Origin: Sphingomonas lacunae
GTDB lineage: Bacteria; Pseudomonadota; Alphaproteobacteria; Sphingomonadales; Sphingomonadaceae
Length of the DNA: 64,000 nucleotides
NCBI RefSeq assembly: GCF_012979535.1
Contig: NZ_CP053015.1
Span: 620,001 to 684,000 of the forward strand
Direction: 5' to 3'
This document shows, piece after piece, positions 34,001 to 43,274 of this stretch. The notes below the pieces were generated by a model that saw only the letters and a list, made by a program, of their open reading frames with translations, was not told the DNA's origin and made no database searches. Each line of letters opens with the position of its first letter. Within the stretch, counting starts at the first letter, position 1. Both the position numbers and the translations under genes were made by a program.

Positions 34001-35566
34001 TCAGTGACCCATGCCACCGCCGGGTGACAAGGCGCCAGTGGGCCGGGGAATGAGCCAGACAATGGCGGCGGCCAGCATGAACATGGCGGTCGTCACCATG
34101 AAGATATCTAGCATGGCAATCGTTGATGCTTGCGCCTCTGCGAGATTGCTCAGGGCGGTTCGTGCCTGTTCCGACGTCATGCCGCCAGCCTGCATCCCGG
34201 CTAGGGTCGCTTCCCCATCGCCTACCAGCGGCGCGAGACCGGTGCGCGAAGTGCTGGCAAAGTTGGCCCACAATGTCGTGGCCACCGCCGTTGCAATGGC
34301 ACCGCTGACCGTGCGCATGAACGACATGATGCCTGCCGCGGCAGCAGTGCGTTCTGGCGTAACGTTGATGATGCCAAGTGTGGTCAGCCCGACGAAAAAG
34401 AAGGGCATGCCCAATCCCTGCAGCAACATTGGCCATACAAGGTCCCACATGGTGGAACCCGTATTCCAGTCGAGTCTGACAAGGGTCATCAACCCCATCC
34501 ACACCATGCCGAGACAGATGGTCAACCGGGCATCCACACGATTAAGCAAGGCGGCGGCCACCGGCGCAACCATCACTGCCAGCACACCAAGCGCCGCAGT
34601 CGCCCAGCCGGCTTGGCTGGCGGTATAGCCAAGCACCGCCTGCAACCACAGGGGCACCAGAACGACCGACCCGAAAAAGGAGCCATAGCCAATCGATATG
34701 GCGATGATGGACACCGCCAGCGTCCTGTCCCTGAGCAACTGGAGATCCACGACAGGATCTTCGTCGAACCATTCCCAGATGATGAACGCAATGAAGGCGA
34801 TTGCAGCGACAATGGCGAGGCTGACAATCATCGGCGAGCCGAACCAGTCATGTTCGCGGCCAGTATCCAGCATCAACTGGAATGCACCAACCCACAGTAT
34901 GAGGAGAACAAGGCCCACCCGGTCGATGCGGCGCTGTTCGATGACGCTTTCAAAGGGCGACAGGTAGCGGAAGAAGACGACCAAGCAGCCGATCACCACG
35001 GGCACGTTGATAAAGAAGATCCATGGCCAGCTGAGCGTATCACTGATCGTGCCGCCGAGGATCGGCCCGACAATCGGCGCGAGGATTGTCGTCACTGCCC
35101 ACAGACCCATCGCCATCGGGATCTTGTCCGGCGGAAAGATGCGGGTCAGCATCGCCTGGGTCAGCGGCATCAGCGGCCCACCGCTGAGCCCCTGGAGAAT
35201 GCGGAACAGGATAAGCAGCTCGATCGTCCCGGCGATCCCGCACAGCAAGGAAAAAAGGCCGAAACCGGCAATCGAGATGATCAGCCAGCGCACCGTGCCA
35301 AACCGTGCCGCCAGCCAGCCGGACAAGGGCACTGTGATCGCCTCTGCCACCGCATAGCTGGTGATGACCCACGTCCCCTGTGTCGGGGAGACGGCTAGAC
35401 CGCCGGCGATGTGCGGCACTGAGACATTCGCAATGGTGATATCGAGCACCACAACGAAATTGGTCAGAGCCAGCGCAAAGGCAGCAAGTGCCAGCCGCCA
35501 ACCGGTCAGCACGGGAATCGGCGGTTCGGCATGGGCAGTTACGCGAGAGGCAGGCGTGGCGGCCAT
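34001..35566 (-). CDS. emrB: EmrB/QacA-type MFS drug efflux permease (DHA2)
   Basis: The 521 aa inner-membrane protein has 14 predicted helices, the number of the DHA2 family. Recognisable segments include VVLDITIANVSVPHIAGGL (motif D1 near helix 1), QGTWVITSYAVAEAITVPLS, and the motif A region AARFGTVRW. RILQGLSGGPLMPLTQAML carries motif B/C features, and GPILGGTISDTLSWPWIFFI is motif C. It works with EmrA and an outer-membrane channel to pump drugs out. It is the last gene of a three-gene operon, 11 bp after emrA. Confidence 0.93.
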   Translation of the reverse strand: MAATPASRVTAHAEPPIPVLTGWRLALAAFALALTNFVVVLDITIANVSVPHIAGGLAVSPTQGTWVITSYAVAEAITVPLSGWLAARFGTVRWLIISIAGFGLFSLLCGIAGTIELLILFRILQGLSGGPLMPLTQAMLTRIFPPDKIPMAMGLWAVTTILAPIVGPILGGTISDTLSWPWIFFINVPVVIGCLVVFFRYLSPFESVIEQRRIDRVGLVLLILWVGAFQLMLDTGREHDWFGSPMIVSLAIVAAIAFIAFIIWEWFDEDPVVDLQLLRDRTLAVSIIAISIGYGSFFGSVVLVPLWLQAVLGYTASQAGWATAALGVLAVMVAPVAAALLNRVDARLTICLGMVWMGLMTLVRLDWNTGSTMWDLVWPMLLQGLGMPFFFVGLTTLGIINVTPERTAAAAGIMSFMRTVSGAIATAVATTLWANFASTSRTGLAPLVGDGEATLAGMQAGGMTSEQARTALSNLAEAQASTIAMLDIFMVTTAMFMLAAAIVWLIPRPTGALSPGGGMGH

Positions 35567-35577
35567 GACAGCGTTTG

Positions 35578-36723
35578 TCAGTCGCGGGTATCGATGGATA
35601 CTTCCATCGACAGGCCGACGCGCAGCGGATGGGCCGCCAAATCCTGTGGATTGATGGCGATACGGACAGGTACCCGCTGCACCACCTTGACCCAGTTCCC
35701 GGTGGCATTCTGTGCCGGGATGATGGCAAAGGCCGCGCCGGTACCACCGCCAATGCCGACCACCTGTCCGCGATAGACAACATCTCCACCGTACAGATCA
35801 GAGACCAGTTCCACTGGCTGACCAATGCGGACGCTTCGCAACTGCACTTCCTTGAGATTGGCGTCGACATAAACATTGCCGACAGGAACGATGGTCATGA
35901 TCGGCGTGCCGGGCGCCAGACGTTGCCCGATTTGCACCCGCCGCTGGGTGACAACACCGGTCACCGGTGCGCGGATGACAGTGCGTTCAAGCGCCAGTCG
36001 CGCCGCGTCTACACGGGCGCGGGCTGCAGCGACCGTCGGGTCGGTATCCATGTCTCCCTGACCGGTGATGACACGATTGACCGCCAATTGTCCCTGTGAC
36101 GAAGCAGTTGTGGCTCTGGCCGCAGCGACAGTTGCGCGAGCACGATCCAGACTGGCGTCGGCGGCTGCCAGTCCTGAGCGGGCCTGAACCAGTTCCTCAG
36201 CCGAGACAGCACCACTGGCGGCAAGTGCCTGCCGGCGCTGAAGCGCATCAGCTGCTGCAGCGCGATACGCCATGGCGGCTGCAAGAGCAGCCTCTGCCTG
36301 TTGCACGGAGGCGTTCGATGCACCCACCTGCGCGCTCAGGGACGTGCCACTGGCAAGCGCCTGACGATATTGCTGACGGGCCTGGGCCAAGGCAGCTTCG
36401 GCAGCGGCCAGTTCGACACGAGCGTCAGCATCGTCCAAAATGACCAGCACGTCGCCGGCTTTGACCGACTGTGTATCGACCACTTTCACTTCCTTGACTG
36501 CCCCCGCAACGAGCGGCGTCACCTGCGCAAGATCGGCCGCGACATAGGCATTGCCGCTGTTAACGATGCCGCGTTGGGTTACGAACCACCAGCCTACGGT
36601 AACCGTCGCCACAGCCACCACAATGATCGCAAAGCGCCAGAGCAATTGGCGACGGCGGGCATGATTGGAGGAGGCCTTGTTTGCCACGTCGAGGGCTGCA
36701 GGAGACGGAGCTGTATCAGTCAC
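35578..36723 (-). CDS. emrA: EmrA-like membrane fusion protein (HlyD family)
   Basis: The 381 aa adaptor most likely starts at GTG 36723, overlapping the end of the outer-membrane factor gene by 8 bp. One transmembrane helix (LLWRFAIIVVAVATVTVGWW) anchors it. The periplasmic part has a biotinyl-lipoyl half VTPLVAGAVKEVKVVDTQSV, then a long Ala/Gln-rich coiled-coil hairpin, and a second lipoyl half VIRAPVTGVVTQRRVQIGQ. A beta-barrel region including PVELVSDLYGGDVVYRGQV follows. It bridges EmrB to the outer-membrane channel. The order outer-membrane factor, adaptor, pump makes a complete tripartite efflux operon. Confidence 0.92.
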   Translation of the reverse strand: MTDTAPSPAALDVANKASSNHARRRQLLWRFAIIVVAVATVTVGWWFVTQRGIVNSGNAYVAADLAQVTPLVAGAVKEVKVVDTQSVKAGDVLVILDDADARVELAAAEAALAQARQQYRQALASGTSLSAQVGASNASVQQAEAALAAAMAYRAAAADALQRRQALAASGAVSAEELVQARSGLAAADASLDRARATVAAARATTASSQGQLAVNRVITGQGDMDTDPTVAAARARVDAARLALERTVIRAPVTGVVTQRRVQIGQRLAPGTPIMTIVPVGNVYVDANLKEVQLRSVRIGQPVELVSDLYGGDVVYRGQVVGIGGGTGAAFAIIPAQNATGNWVKVVQRVPVRIAINPQDLAAHPLRVGLSMEVSIDTRD

Positions 36724-38209
36724 GGGGAGGTTCCGTTTCGGGGGAGCTGTCAGCGGCAAAGCCGCCACCAAGCGCACGGATGAGGGCAATGTCGGCAGAA
36801 ACCGACTGGCTTTCGAGAAGGGCAAGACTGCGGCTGGCGCTGATCAGTCCCTGATCGGCGACAAGCAATGGCAACTGGCCGGTTACGCCTTCGCGATAGC
36901 GCAGTTCGGCAATGCGGCGCGCTTCGCCAGCCGATGCGAGACCGGATCGGGCAGCAGCCAGCTGTTCGCCGATGGCGCGCTTGGTTACCAGCGCGTCCGC
37001 CACATCGCGCAACGCGTCGAGCAAGGCCTGGTCATAGTTGGCGACCGCTTGATCATAGCCGGCGCGGGCAGCGCGATAACGCCCCTCAGTTCCGTTCCGT
37101 GCGAAGATCGGGAGACGCAGGGCGGGACCGATGTTGCTGAAGAAAGAGGAACCGCGCAACAAATCGGACAGACCAATGGATTGCAGGCCGGCCACCGCTG
37201 TCAGGTTGATGCTGGGATAAAAATCCGCCCGGGCAACACCGATGCGATCGGCGGCCGCCTGTGCCCGCAGGCGCGCCGAGACGAGATCGGGTCGGCGGCC
37301 GACCAGATCGAGCGGCAGGTTGGCGGGGGCCGTGGCGGCGGTCTGGGCGTTCAGGCGGGGTGCCGTAATGGCGAGGCCGCGGTCCGGACCTGCGCCGAGC
37401 AGAGCGGCCAAGGCATGACGCAGCAACAGTTCATCCTGGCGCGCCGCCGCTAGCAAGGCTTCTGCCTCTGCCACGCGGCTATTGGCCATCGCGCTTGCAC
37501 CGCGGTTATCGAGGCCGGCGGATACCCGGTCGGCTGTCAGGCGGGCAGTGGCCCGGGCGGTATCAAGCGACTGGCGCGAGGCATCGACCAGCGCCATCTG
37601 TCCGGCAAGGCGGGCGTAGGTGGCCGCAATAGACGTCGACAGGGCGAGACGCGCCTGCGCGGTATCGACACGGGCGGCGTCAGCCTCCCCACGCGCGGCG
37701 CGCAGGGCGGCGCGATTACGCCCCCATAGGTCGAGGTCATAGCCGAAACTGCCGGCTATCCGCCCGGTACTGCGCAGATTGCCGGGGATGAGGCCGGGCG
37801 GAAAGCCCTGATTCTGGCTCATCGACTGGCCACCGACGCTGGCATCCAGCACCAGGCCTGGGCCAGTGGCGGCTCCCGCTTGCATCGCCTGGGCATCGGC
37901 AGCGGCGAGGCGGGCGGCAGCAAGGTCAACCGTGGGACTGTTGGCGAGACCTTCGGCGATCAGCGCGTCGAGTTGCGAATCGCCCAAATGGGTCCACCAC
38001 TCATCCGCGGGAAAAGTGCCGGGATCGGCCGCAAGGCTGACCGACGCAGCTGGTGTTGTAGCGTCGAGCGGCGCAAGCGGTGGTGCCATGTCGGGCATCG
38101 TCGCGCAGCCAGCGAGAAGGGGGGTGAGCGCAACCAGGCAGGCCAGCCTTTGGCGGGTCCTAGCCCGGTCACGCCGCACCACGGGGAGAAGCGTACTGGA
38201 TAGTATCAT
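36716..38209 (-). CDS. outer-membrane efflux lipoprotein (NodT/OprM family)
   Basis: The 497 aa TolC-type channel has a lipoprotein signal peptide ending LTPLLAGC (lipobox LAGC). Two structural repeats of coiled-coil helices and beta strands follow. Typical segments are WWTHLGDSQLDALIAEGLANS, NLPLDLVGRRPDLVSARL (the family signature) and YPSINLTAVAGLQS. Its ATG at 38207-38209 lies inside a half-site-like GTATCAT sequence related to the TetR operator at 38251. It is first in the emr operon and supplies the outer-membrane exit. Confidence 0.94.
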   Translation of the reverse strand: MILSSTLLPVVRRDRARTRQRLACLVALTPLLAGCATMPDMAPPLAPLDATTPAASVSLAADPGTFPADEWWTHLGDSQLDALIAEGLANSPTVDLAAARLAAADAQAMQAGAATGPGLVLDASVGGQSMSQNQGFPPGLIPGNLRSTGRIAGSFGYDLDLWGRNRAALRAARGEADAARVDTAQARLALSTSIAATYARLAGQMALVDASRQSLDTARATARLTADRVSAGLDNRGASAMANSRVAEAEALLAAARQDELLLRHALAALLGAGPDRGLAITAPRLNAQTAATAPANLPLDLVGRRPDLVSARLRAQAAADRIGVARADFYPSINLTAVAGLQSIGLSDLLRGSSFFSNIGPALRLPIFARNGTEGRYRAARAGYDQAVANYDQALLDALRDVADALVTKRAIGEQLAAARSGLASAGEARRIAELRYREGVTGQLPLLVADQGLISASRSLALLESQSVSADIALIRALGGGFAADSSPETEPPRD

Positions 38210-38250
38210 TGGCGCGGGGATGCTCCTCCACACCGCCCTTGTCAAGAAAA

Positions 38251-38270
38251 ATGATACCACCTAGTATCAT
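38251..38270. promoter_or_regulatory. TetR-type operator between efflux operon and regulator
   Basis: A 20 bp inverted repeat has ATGATAC (38251-38257) and GTATCAT (38264-38270) around CACCTA. It ends 4 bases before the regulator's ATG. A second GTATCAT (38203-38209), with TAGTATCAT matching the operator's right half, overlaps the efflux start codon. This arrangement fits repression of both genes. Confidence 0.7.
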
Positions 38271-38274
38271 CGCC

Positions 38275-38907
38275 ATGAACAGTGCGACCGCCCGAGCTTC
38301 CAGTTCCAGACAAAGTGACGAACGCCGCCAACGCATTGTCACGGTGGCAACGCAGATGTTTATCGACCATGGCTTCGCCCGCACGTCCATGTCGCAGGTG
38401 GCGGCGATGGTCGGTGGATCCAAAACGACCCTGTGGTCCTATTTCCCGGACAAAAACGCTCTGTTCATGGCGGTCGCCGATGATCTCATCGAACGCTATT
38501 TCGGCCCTGTGGAGCGCTATCTGGCATTGGCCAGCGACCTAAGGAGCGACCTGCTGCATGTCGCCCGGTCCCTGCTGGGCGCCGCCATGTCGCCCGAGAT
38601 TAGCGGGCTGATGCGTATCGCCACCGCTGAAGCAAGGCACTTTGAGGCCCTCGCCGACATGTTTGACACACGCGGCCTTGGCTATGGCTGGCAAGTTATC
38701 AGCAACTATCTGGAGCGAGCCAGGGCGGCGGGACAGATTGTCACCAGTTGTGATACGCAGATAGCCGCACGACAATTTGTCGGCCTGTGCCAGTCCAACT
38801 GGGTGCAAAGGGTGATGCTGACCGGCGCGCCACCGCCCCGGCCTGAGCTGCTGGAGGAAGATGCGCGATCGGCGGTTGACACCTTCCTTCTCGCCTTTGC
38901 CCGCTAA
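38275..38907 (+). CDS. TetR/AcrR-family repressor of the adjacent efflux operon
   Basis: ATG 38275 is chosen because it starts just after the operator; an upstream in-frame codon at 38209 lies inside the divergent gene's start. The 210 aa product has an N-terminal HTH (about 18-64): RRQRIVTVATQMFIDHGFAR, then TSMSQVAAMVGGSKTTLWSYF. A helical ligand domain follows, with FALMRIATAEARHF-like and NWVQRVML segments typical of AefR-like C-termini. The divergent placement and the palindrome between the genes make it the probable local repressor of the pump, released by a pump substrate. Confidence 0.9.
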   Translation: MNSATARASSSRQSDERRQRIVTVATQMFIDHGFARTSMSQVAAMVGGSKTTLWSYFPDKNALFMAVADDLIERYFGPVERYLALASDLRSDLLHVARSLLGAAMSPEISGLMRIATAEARHFEALADMFDTRGLGYGWQVISNYLERARAAGQIVTSCDTQIAARQFVGLCQSNWVQRVMLTGAPPPRPELLEEDARSAVDTFLLAFAR

Positions 38908-38957
38908 AGGCGCAAGGCCGGTTGCAAATCGCCGCCAGTGCCGCCAGAGCCGCCGTC

Positions 38958-40421
38958 GTGAGCGCGACCATCGAAATAGGCAGAGACGGCACTGGCGAGC
39001 CGGTGCTGGTCGACATGGAGGAATTGTTGGCGACCCGGTTGCTCGTGCAGGGCAATTCCGGTTCCGGCAAGTCGCACCTGCTGCGCCGCCTGTTGGAAGA
39101 AAGCGCGGCGCTGGTACAGCAGGTGGTGATCGACCCTGAGGGGGACTTTGCTTCACTCGCCGATGAGTTCGGCCATGTGGTGATCGAGGCAGGCGATTAT
39201 GACGAGCGCGAAATCGGCCGGATCGGCAGCCGCATCCGACAGCATCGCGCTTCTGTGGTGCTCAATCTCGAATCGCTTGAGCTCGAGGCGCAGATGGGCT
39301 GTGCCGCAACCTTCCTCAACGCCCTGTTCGATGCGCCACGTGACCATTGGTATCCGGCGCTGGTGGTGGTCGATGAGGCGCAGATGTTTGCCCCCGCCGC
39401 CGCTGGCGACGTGGCCGATGCGGCGCGGCGGGTCAGTCTGGCGGCGATGACCAACCTGATGTGCCGGGGGCGCAAACGCGGGCTCGCCGGGATCATCGCG
39501 ACCCAGCGATTGGCAAAGCTCGCGAAGAATGTCGCGGCGGAAGCGTCCAACTTCCTGATGGGGCGGACCTTCCTCGACATTGACATGGCGCGGGCCGCCG
39601 ACCTGCTCGGCATGGAGCGGCGGCAGGCGGAGAGCATCCGCGATCTGGCGCGGGGACATTTCCTCGGGCTGGGACCGGCAATCTCCCGGCGGCCGGTCGC
39701 GGTCAAGATCGGACCGGTGCGGACCAGCACACGCGGCGGCACACATAGTCTGCTGCCCATGCCCGAGGTCGAGGCGGCCAATGTGCGAACCATGCTGTTC
39801 GCGGAACTGGAAGCTGAAGCGCCGCCGCTCCGCGCCGAGCCACGGCCGAGGGTGGTGCCGGCGGATGAGTTGATCCGCACGATCAGCGAACCTGTCGCTG
39901 CGTTGGCCAGTGCGCCCGATGCACCGCCACAGCCCGACGCGCGGGAGAGCGAGGCGATTATCCGGGCTGTGCTGGCCGACATGCTGGCCGACGACGATGT
40001 GATGGCCCAGCCGACAGCGGCGCAATATCAGGACTTCAGCGTGCGCTGCCGGATGCGGCGGATGACGCGGGCGCCGCTCGACCTTGCCGCTTTCCGTCGC
40101 CGCTTTGCCCTGGCGCAGGCGGGGGTCGAGGACCCAGAGGATGCGCAATGGGCGCCATTGCTGGCGATAGCCGCGCGGCTGCCCGAGGACATGCTTGCGC
40201 CGTTCATGCTGATCGGCAGGGCGGCGATGGATGGCCTGCCCTGCCCCGATGATGACGCGATCGGCCGCGCCTATGGGACCAGCTCAACCGGGCGGGTGCG
40301 GCGGCTGCTCGACTATATGGAAAAGCAGGGCGTGATAGTCGTGCGCACTGATTTTGGCGGGCGGCGTTCAGTCGTTGTACCCGATTTGGGCGTCATGGCA
40401 GGGCTCAGCGGCGAAGGATGA
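38958..40421 (+). CDS. HerA/VirB4-like ATP-binding protein (DUF87 family)
   Basis: A 487 aa P-loop ATPase. I use GTG 38958 (a TTG 36 bases upstream is the alternative). An N-terminal strand TIEIGRDGTGEPVLVD is followed by Walker A GNSGSGKS (32-39), VIDPEGDF (57-64) typical of HerA-like helicases, Walker B VVVDEAQM (136-143) and MTNLMCRGRKRGLAGIIATQR. The C-terminal 180 residues end in a winged-helix-like region (RAYGTSSTGRVRRLLDYMEK). Relatives translocate DNA or act in ATP-driven complexes. The NurA nuclease partner of HerA is not adjacent, so the role is open. The next gene overlaps by 4 bp. Confidence 0.82.
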   Translation: MSATIEIGRDGTGEPVLVDMEELLATRLLVQGNSGSGKSHLLRRLLEESAALVQQVVIDPEGDFASLADEFGHVVIEAGDYDEREIGRIGSRIRQHRASVVLNLESLELEAQMGCAATFLNALFDAPRDHWYPALVVVDEAQMFAPAAAGDVADAARRVSLAAMTNLMCRGRKRGLAGIIATQRLAKLAKNVAAEASNFLMGRTFLDIDMARAADLLGMERRQAESIRDLARGHFLGLGPAISRRPVAVKIGPVRTSTRGGTHSLLPMPEVEAANVRTMLFAELEAEAPPLRAEPRPRVVPADELIRTISEPVAALASAPDAPPQPDARESEAIIRAVLADMLADDDVMAQPTAAQYQDFSVRCRMRRMTRAPLDLAAFRRRFALAQAGVEDPEDAQWAPLLAIAARLPEDMLAPFMLIGRAAMDGLPCPDDDAIGRAYGTSSTGRVRRLLDYMEKQGVIVVRTDFGGRRSVVVPDLGVMAGLSGEG

Positions 40422-40915
40422 GGATGGAAGAGACAATGGCAGACCGCAATCCCCCCCTGGCAGGGTCGAATGAAGACGTCACCAGCGGCGGCTGGCTTGG
40501 CGAAGTGACCGAGGGTGAGTGGAAAGGCTGGTTGAAGTGGATGCCCGGCGACCCGTTTGAGGACCATGTCGGCCCCTTTTACGCGCGGCGCGACGAGCAA
40601 GGCATTGTGTGCGCATTCCGTCCGCAAGCGCATAATTGCAACGGTGGCGGCATGATACATGGCGGCACGCTGATGACCTTTGCTGACTATGCGCTGTTCA
40701 TGATCCCGGCTCAGTCGGGTGAGATGGTCCATGGCGTTACGGTGACGATGAACAGCGAGTTTGTTGGCCCCGCCCGCGCCGGGGAGATGTTGACGGCGCG
40801 GGGGGACGTTGTGCGGGCAGGTAAAAGCCTGGTTTTCGTGCGCGGAACGATCAGCGGCGAAGAGGGCCCGGTGCTCGCCTTTTCAGGGACGATAAAGCGC
40901 ATCAATCGCCGCTAG
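40418..40915 (+). CDS. PaaI-family hotdog thioesterase
   Basis: The 165 aa product (ATG 40418; ATG 40424 and 40436 are possible) has a single hotdog domain. The conserved helix region is NCNGGGMIHGGTLMTFADYAL (residues 73-93, written across the HGG motif), and TVTMNSEFVGPARAGEML is the central strand. Family members hydrolyse acyl-CoA thioesters in the cytoplasm. It overlaps the HerA-like gene's stop by 4 bp, although no functional link is evident. It is convergent with the sugar-transporter gene. Confidence 0.86.
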   Translation: MRMEETMADRNPPLAGSNEDVTSGGWLGEVTEGEWKGWLKWMPGDPFEDHVGPFYARRDEQGIVCAFRPQAHNCNGGGMIHGGTLMTFADYALFMIPAQSGEMVHGVTVTMNSEFVGPARAGEMLTARGDVVRAGKSLVFVRGTISGEEGPVLAFSGTIKRINRR

Positions 40916-40917
40916 GA

Positions 40918-42216
40918 TCAGTCCTGCGCCGGACGTCGAGCGTACCAGCCAAATGCCGCAATGAGCACATAGCAGAGCGCCGGCAGGGCCATGGCAATCG
41001 CGAGGCTACCGGAGACATCGGCGATAACGCCCGTGACCAGCGGCACCACCGCTCCACCAAAAATGGCGACGTTGATGATGCCAGATCCGTCAGCAGCACG
41101 CGGCCCCAGTTTTTCACAGGCAAGACTGAAGATCGTCGGGAACATGATGGCGTTCATAAGGCCAATTGCGAGCAGACTGTAACCCGATACGAAGCCCGTC
41201 GTGGTGGTCGACACAAGCAACAGGGTGGTCGCTCCAACAGCGACACAGGCGAGCAGCTTGCCGGGGCTGACCAGGCGCAGCAACAGAGAGCCGATGAATC
41301 GGCCGACCATGGCGCCTCCCCAATAGAGTCCGATCAGCTTGCCTGCCGCCTGTTCCGGCAAGGCCAGCACGTGCGGCTGCATGAGATAATTGACGATCAG
41401 CGAGCCGATGGCGACCTCTGCCCCAACGTAGAGGAAGATACACAGCGCGCCAAAGCTGAAGCGCGGGCGTTCGCGGAGCAAGGCAAAGCCGCCGGTCAGC
41501 GAACTTTGCTCGTGCTGCTCACCCGTGAGGCGATTGCGGAACAACCAGACGGCTGTCGCAACAACGGCCAGCGCAAAGGCGATACCAAGATAGCCCGATA
41601 CAATCGCCTGGCTTTCCGCCGTCCGATAAGCGTCAAGTTCCGCACCGGACAACTGGTCAGCGGACATTGTGGCGAGACTGCCGAGGATGAGGATAGAGCC
41701 GACGATGGGAAATATGGTGGTGCCGAGCGAGTTGAAGGCCTGGGCAAAGGTCAGGCGGCTGTGCGCTGTCTGCGGCTTGCCAAGCAGCGAAATCAGCGGA
41801 TTGGCAACAACCTGAACCAGCACGACGCCGCTCGCCAGAACGAAAAGGGCAAAGAGGAAGAGCGGATAGGTTGCCATTTGCGAGGCGGGAATGAACAGGA
41901 GGCAGCCAACCAGCATGGTCAGCAAGCCCGCCACCGCACCGCGCATGTAACCGATCCGCTTGACCAGCTGCGCGCCGGGAATGCCCATGACGAGATAGGC
42001 AGTGAAGAAGCAGAACTGCACCAGCATCGCCTGGGTATAGTTGAGCGTGAACAGTTCTTTGAGCTTGGGGATGATCACATCGTTGAGCGAGGTAATCCCG
42101 CCAAAGATGAAAAAGAGGGCAAAGACGAAAAGCTGAAGGCCAAGGACATTGCCCTGCTCCCCGGCCGGAAGATTGCCCGCCCCCCTACCGCCCGCGCCCA
42201 TTGGTGCCATTGCCAT
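40918..42216 (-). CDS. sugar MFS transporter (FucP/GluP type)
   Basis: A protein of about 432 aa from ATG 42216 (ATG 42210 and 42201 also possible). It has twelve hydrophobic helices and the features of fucose/glucose-galactose:H+ symporters: LFVFALFFIFGGITSLNDVIIP (first helix, split), PKLKELFTLNYTQAMLVQF, VVANPLISLLGKPQTAHSRL and FAQAFNSLGTTIFPIVG. These N-terminal motifs are characteristic of the FHS family. A long Gly-rich cytosolic head (MAMAPMGAGGRGAGN) precedes helix 1. The exact sugar cannot be told. It stands alone, with no sugar kinase or isomerase nearby. Confidence 0.88.
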   Translation of the reverse strand: MAMAPMGAGGRGAGNLPAGEQGNVLGLQLFVFALFFIFGGITSLNDVIIPKLKELFTLNYTQAMLVQFCFFTAYLVMGIPGAQLVKRIGYMRGAVAGLLTMLVGCLLFIPASQMATYPLFLFALFVLASGVVLVQVVANPLISLLGKPQTAHSRLTFAQAFNSLGTTIFPIVGSILILGSLATMSADQLSGAELDAYRTAESQAIVSGYLGIAFALAVVATAVWLFRNRLTGEQHEQSSLTGGFALLRERPRFSFGALCIFLYVGAEVAIGSLIVNYLMQPHVLALPEQAAGKLIGLYWGGAMVGRFIGSLLLRLVSPGKLLACVAVGATTLLLVSTTTTGFVSGYSLLAIGLMNAIMFPTIFSLACEKLGPRAADGSGIINVAIFGGAVVPLVTGVIADVSGSLAIAMALPALCYVLIAAFGWYARRPAQD

Positions 42217-42337
42217 CCTGCCTGTCCCCCGGCTTGCCTGCGGCTGGGCCGCATTTGTGTGTTGGACACAAGGCATGCCGCATAGATGCGCTACTGGCAA
42301 ACCGACAACTTGCATTATACGTATGTGGATAGGGAAC

Positions 42338-42367
42338 GGCCCCGCTCCGCAACAGCGGAACGGGGCC
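42338..42367. terminator. GC-rich hairpin downstream of the porin gene
   Basis: Two 13-base arms, 42338-42350 and 42355-42367, pair with a single mismatch around AACA. They lie just beyond the end of the TorF-like gene (-), with no T-run. Confidence 0.4.
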
Positions 42368-42396
42368 AGGCGACCCGGGGCTGTGGCCCGGCGGGA

Positions 42397-43125
42397 TCAG
42401 AAGGCGATGCTGAAGGAGCCGACGAGGCGGGCGTCGCCCAGCGAGCCGAAGGCGTTTGTGCCTGTGTCGTGGTAGCGGACATCAACCTTGGCACCGGGCA
42501 TGACCTCATAGGCGACTCCCAGATTCCAGGTGTCATAGTCGGCAAGACGGTCGATCTGCTGGCGGCCAAAGGCACCCGAGAGGGTCAGTTTCTCGGCCAG
42601 CGGTGCAGAGGCGGCGAGCTCGGCATAGGTCGCGGGATTTGACGAACCGAAATAATCGGGCGTGTGATAGACGGCGAGCGTCAGGCCGACCGGGCCGGCA
42701 TTGGTCGACAACGCAGCCTTGGCCTCGATCGTGTCGATGTTCACCGGCGCATCGATATAGCCGTAACGAACAAATCCAATGTCGAGTTTGGCACCGCCGA
42801 GATCGGCCACATAGCCTCCCCAGATGTCATATTCCTGATCGATACCCAGGAAATCGACATTTTCGGTTCCGGCGCCAAGGTAGAAGCCGCCTGACGCTAT
42901 GCTGACAGTGGCGAACACCGCCGGGTCGCTGTCTGTCTGGCTGACACCGCGCCACACATAGTCGGTGGCGGCAGACAGTCCAAAGCTGACGGTCGGGCCG
43001 GAACTGACACTGGTCTGCGCTTCTGCGGCCGGAGCCTGATTGTCATAGGAACTGGCTTCCTGTGCCAGTGCGACGGCGGGCAACAGGGCGGCGGCAAGTG
43101 CGACGGTGAAGGTGATGGCTTTCAT
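42397..43125 (-). CDS. TorF-family putative porin
   Basis: The 242 aa protein begins with a signal peptide ending ALA-Q near residue 21 and ends in IAF, the terminal Phe of outer-membrane barrels. The mature part begins VSFGLSAATDYVWRGVSQTD, the hallmark of the TorF/conserved porin family found in many proteobacteria. It has alternating strands such as FYLGAGTENVDFLG and WGGYVADLGGAKLDIGF. It should form a small outer-membrane barrel. The substrate is unknown. The gene is isolated between hairpins at 42338 and 43198. Confidence 0.88.
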   Translation of the reverse strand: MKAITFTVALAAALLPAVALAQEASSYDNQAPAAEAQTSVSSGPTVSFGLSAATDYVWRGVSQTDSDPAVFATVSIASGGFYLGAGTENVDFLGIDQEYDIWGGYVADLGGAKLDIGFVRYGYIDAPVNIDTIEAKAALSTNAGPVGLTLAVYHTPDYFGSSNPATYAELAASAPLAEKLTLSGAFGRQQIDRLADYDTWNLGVAYEVMPGAKVDVRYHDTGTNAFGSLGDARLVGSFSIAF

Positions 43126-43197
43126 GGCAAAGTCCCCCTTGCTCCAGCAAGGCCCCTGCCCTGCCGGTCAATGATTTCTGGAATTGGGAAGGTTGGT

Positions 43198-43256
43198 GGA
43201 CGGCCCGGAGGCAGGACCGGGATGGGAGAGAGTTTGCCCCGCCCGCCGGGCCGTCC
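43198..43256. terminator. long-armed stem-loop after the aldehyde dehydrogenase gene
   Basis: Perfect 11 bp arms, GGACGGCCCGG (43198-43208) and CCGGGCCGTCC (43246-43256), enclose a 37-base loop. The structure is 19 bp beyond the exaC stop and upstream of the TorF-like gene. It probably ends or stabilises the exaC transcript. Confidence 0.5.
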
Positions 43257-43274
43257 GCTGTGGTCAGCGGTGCG

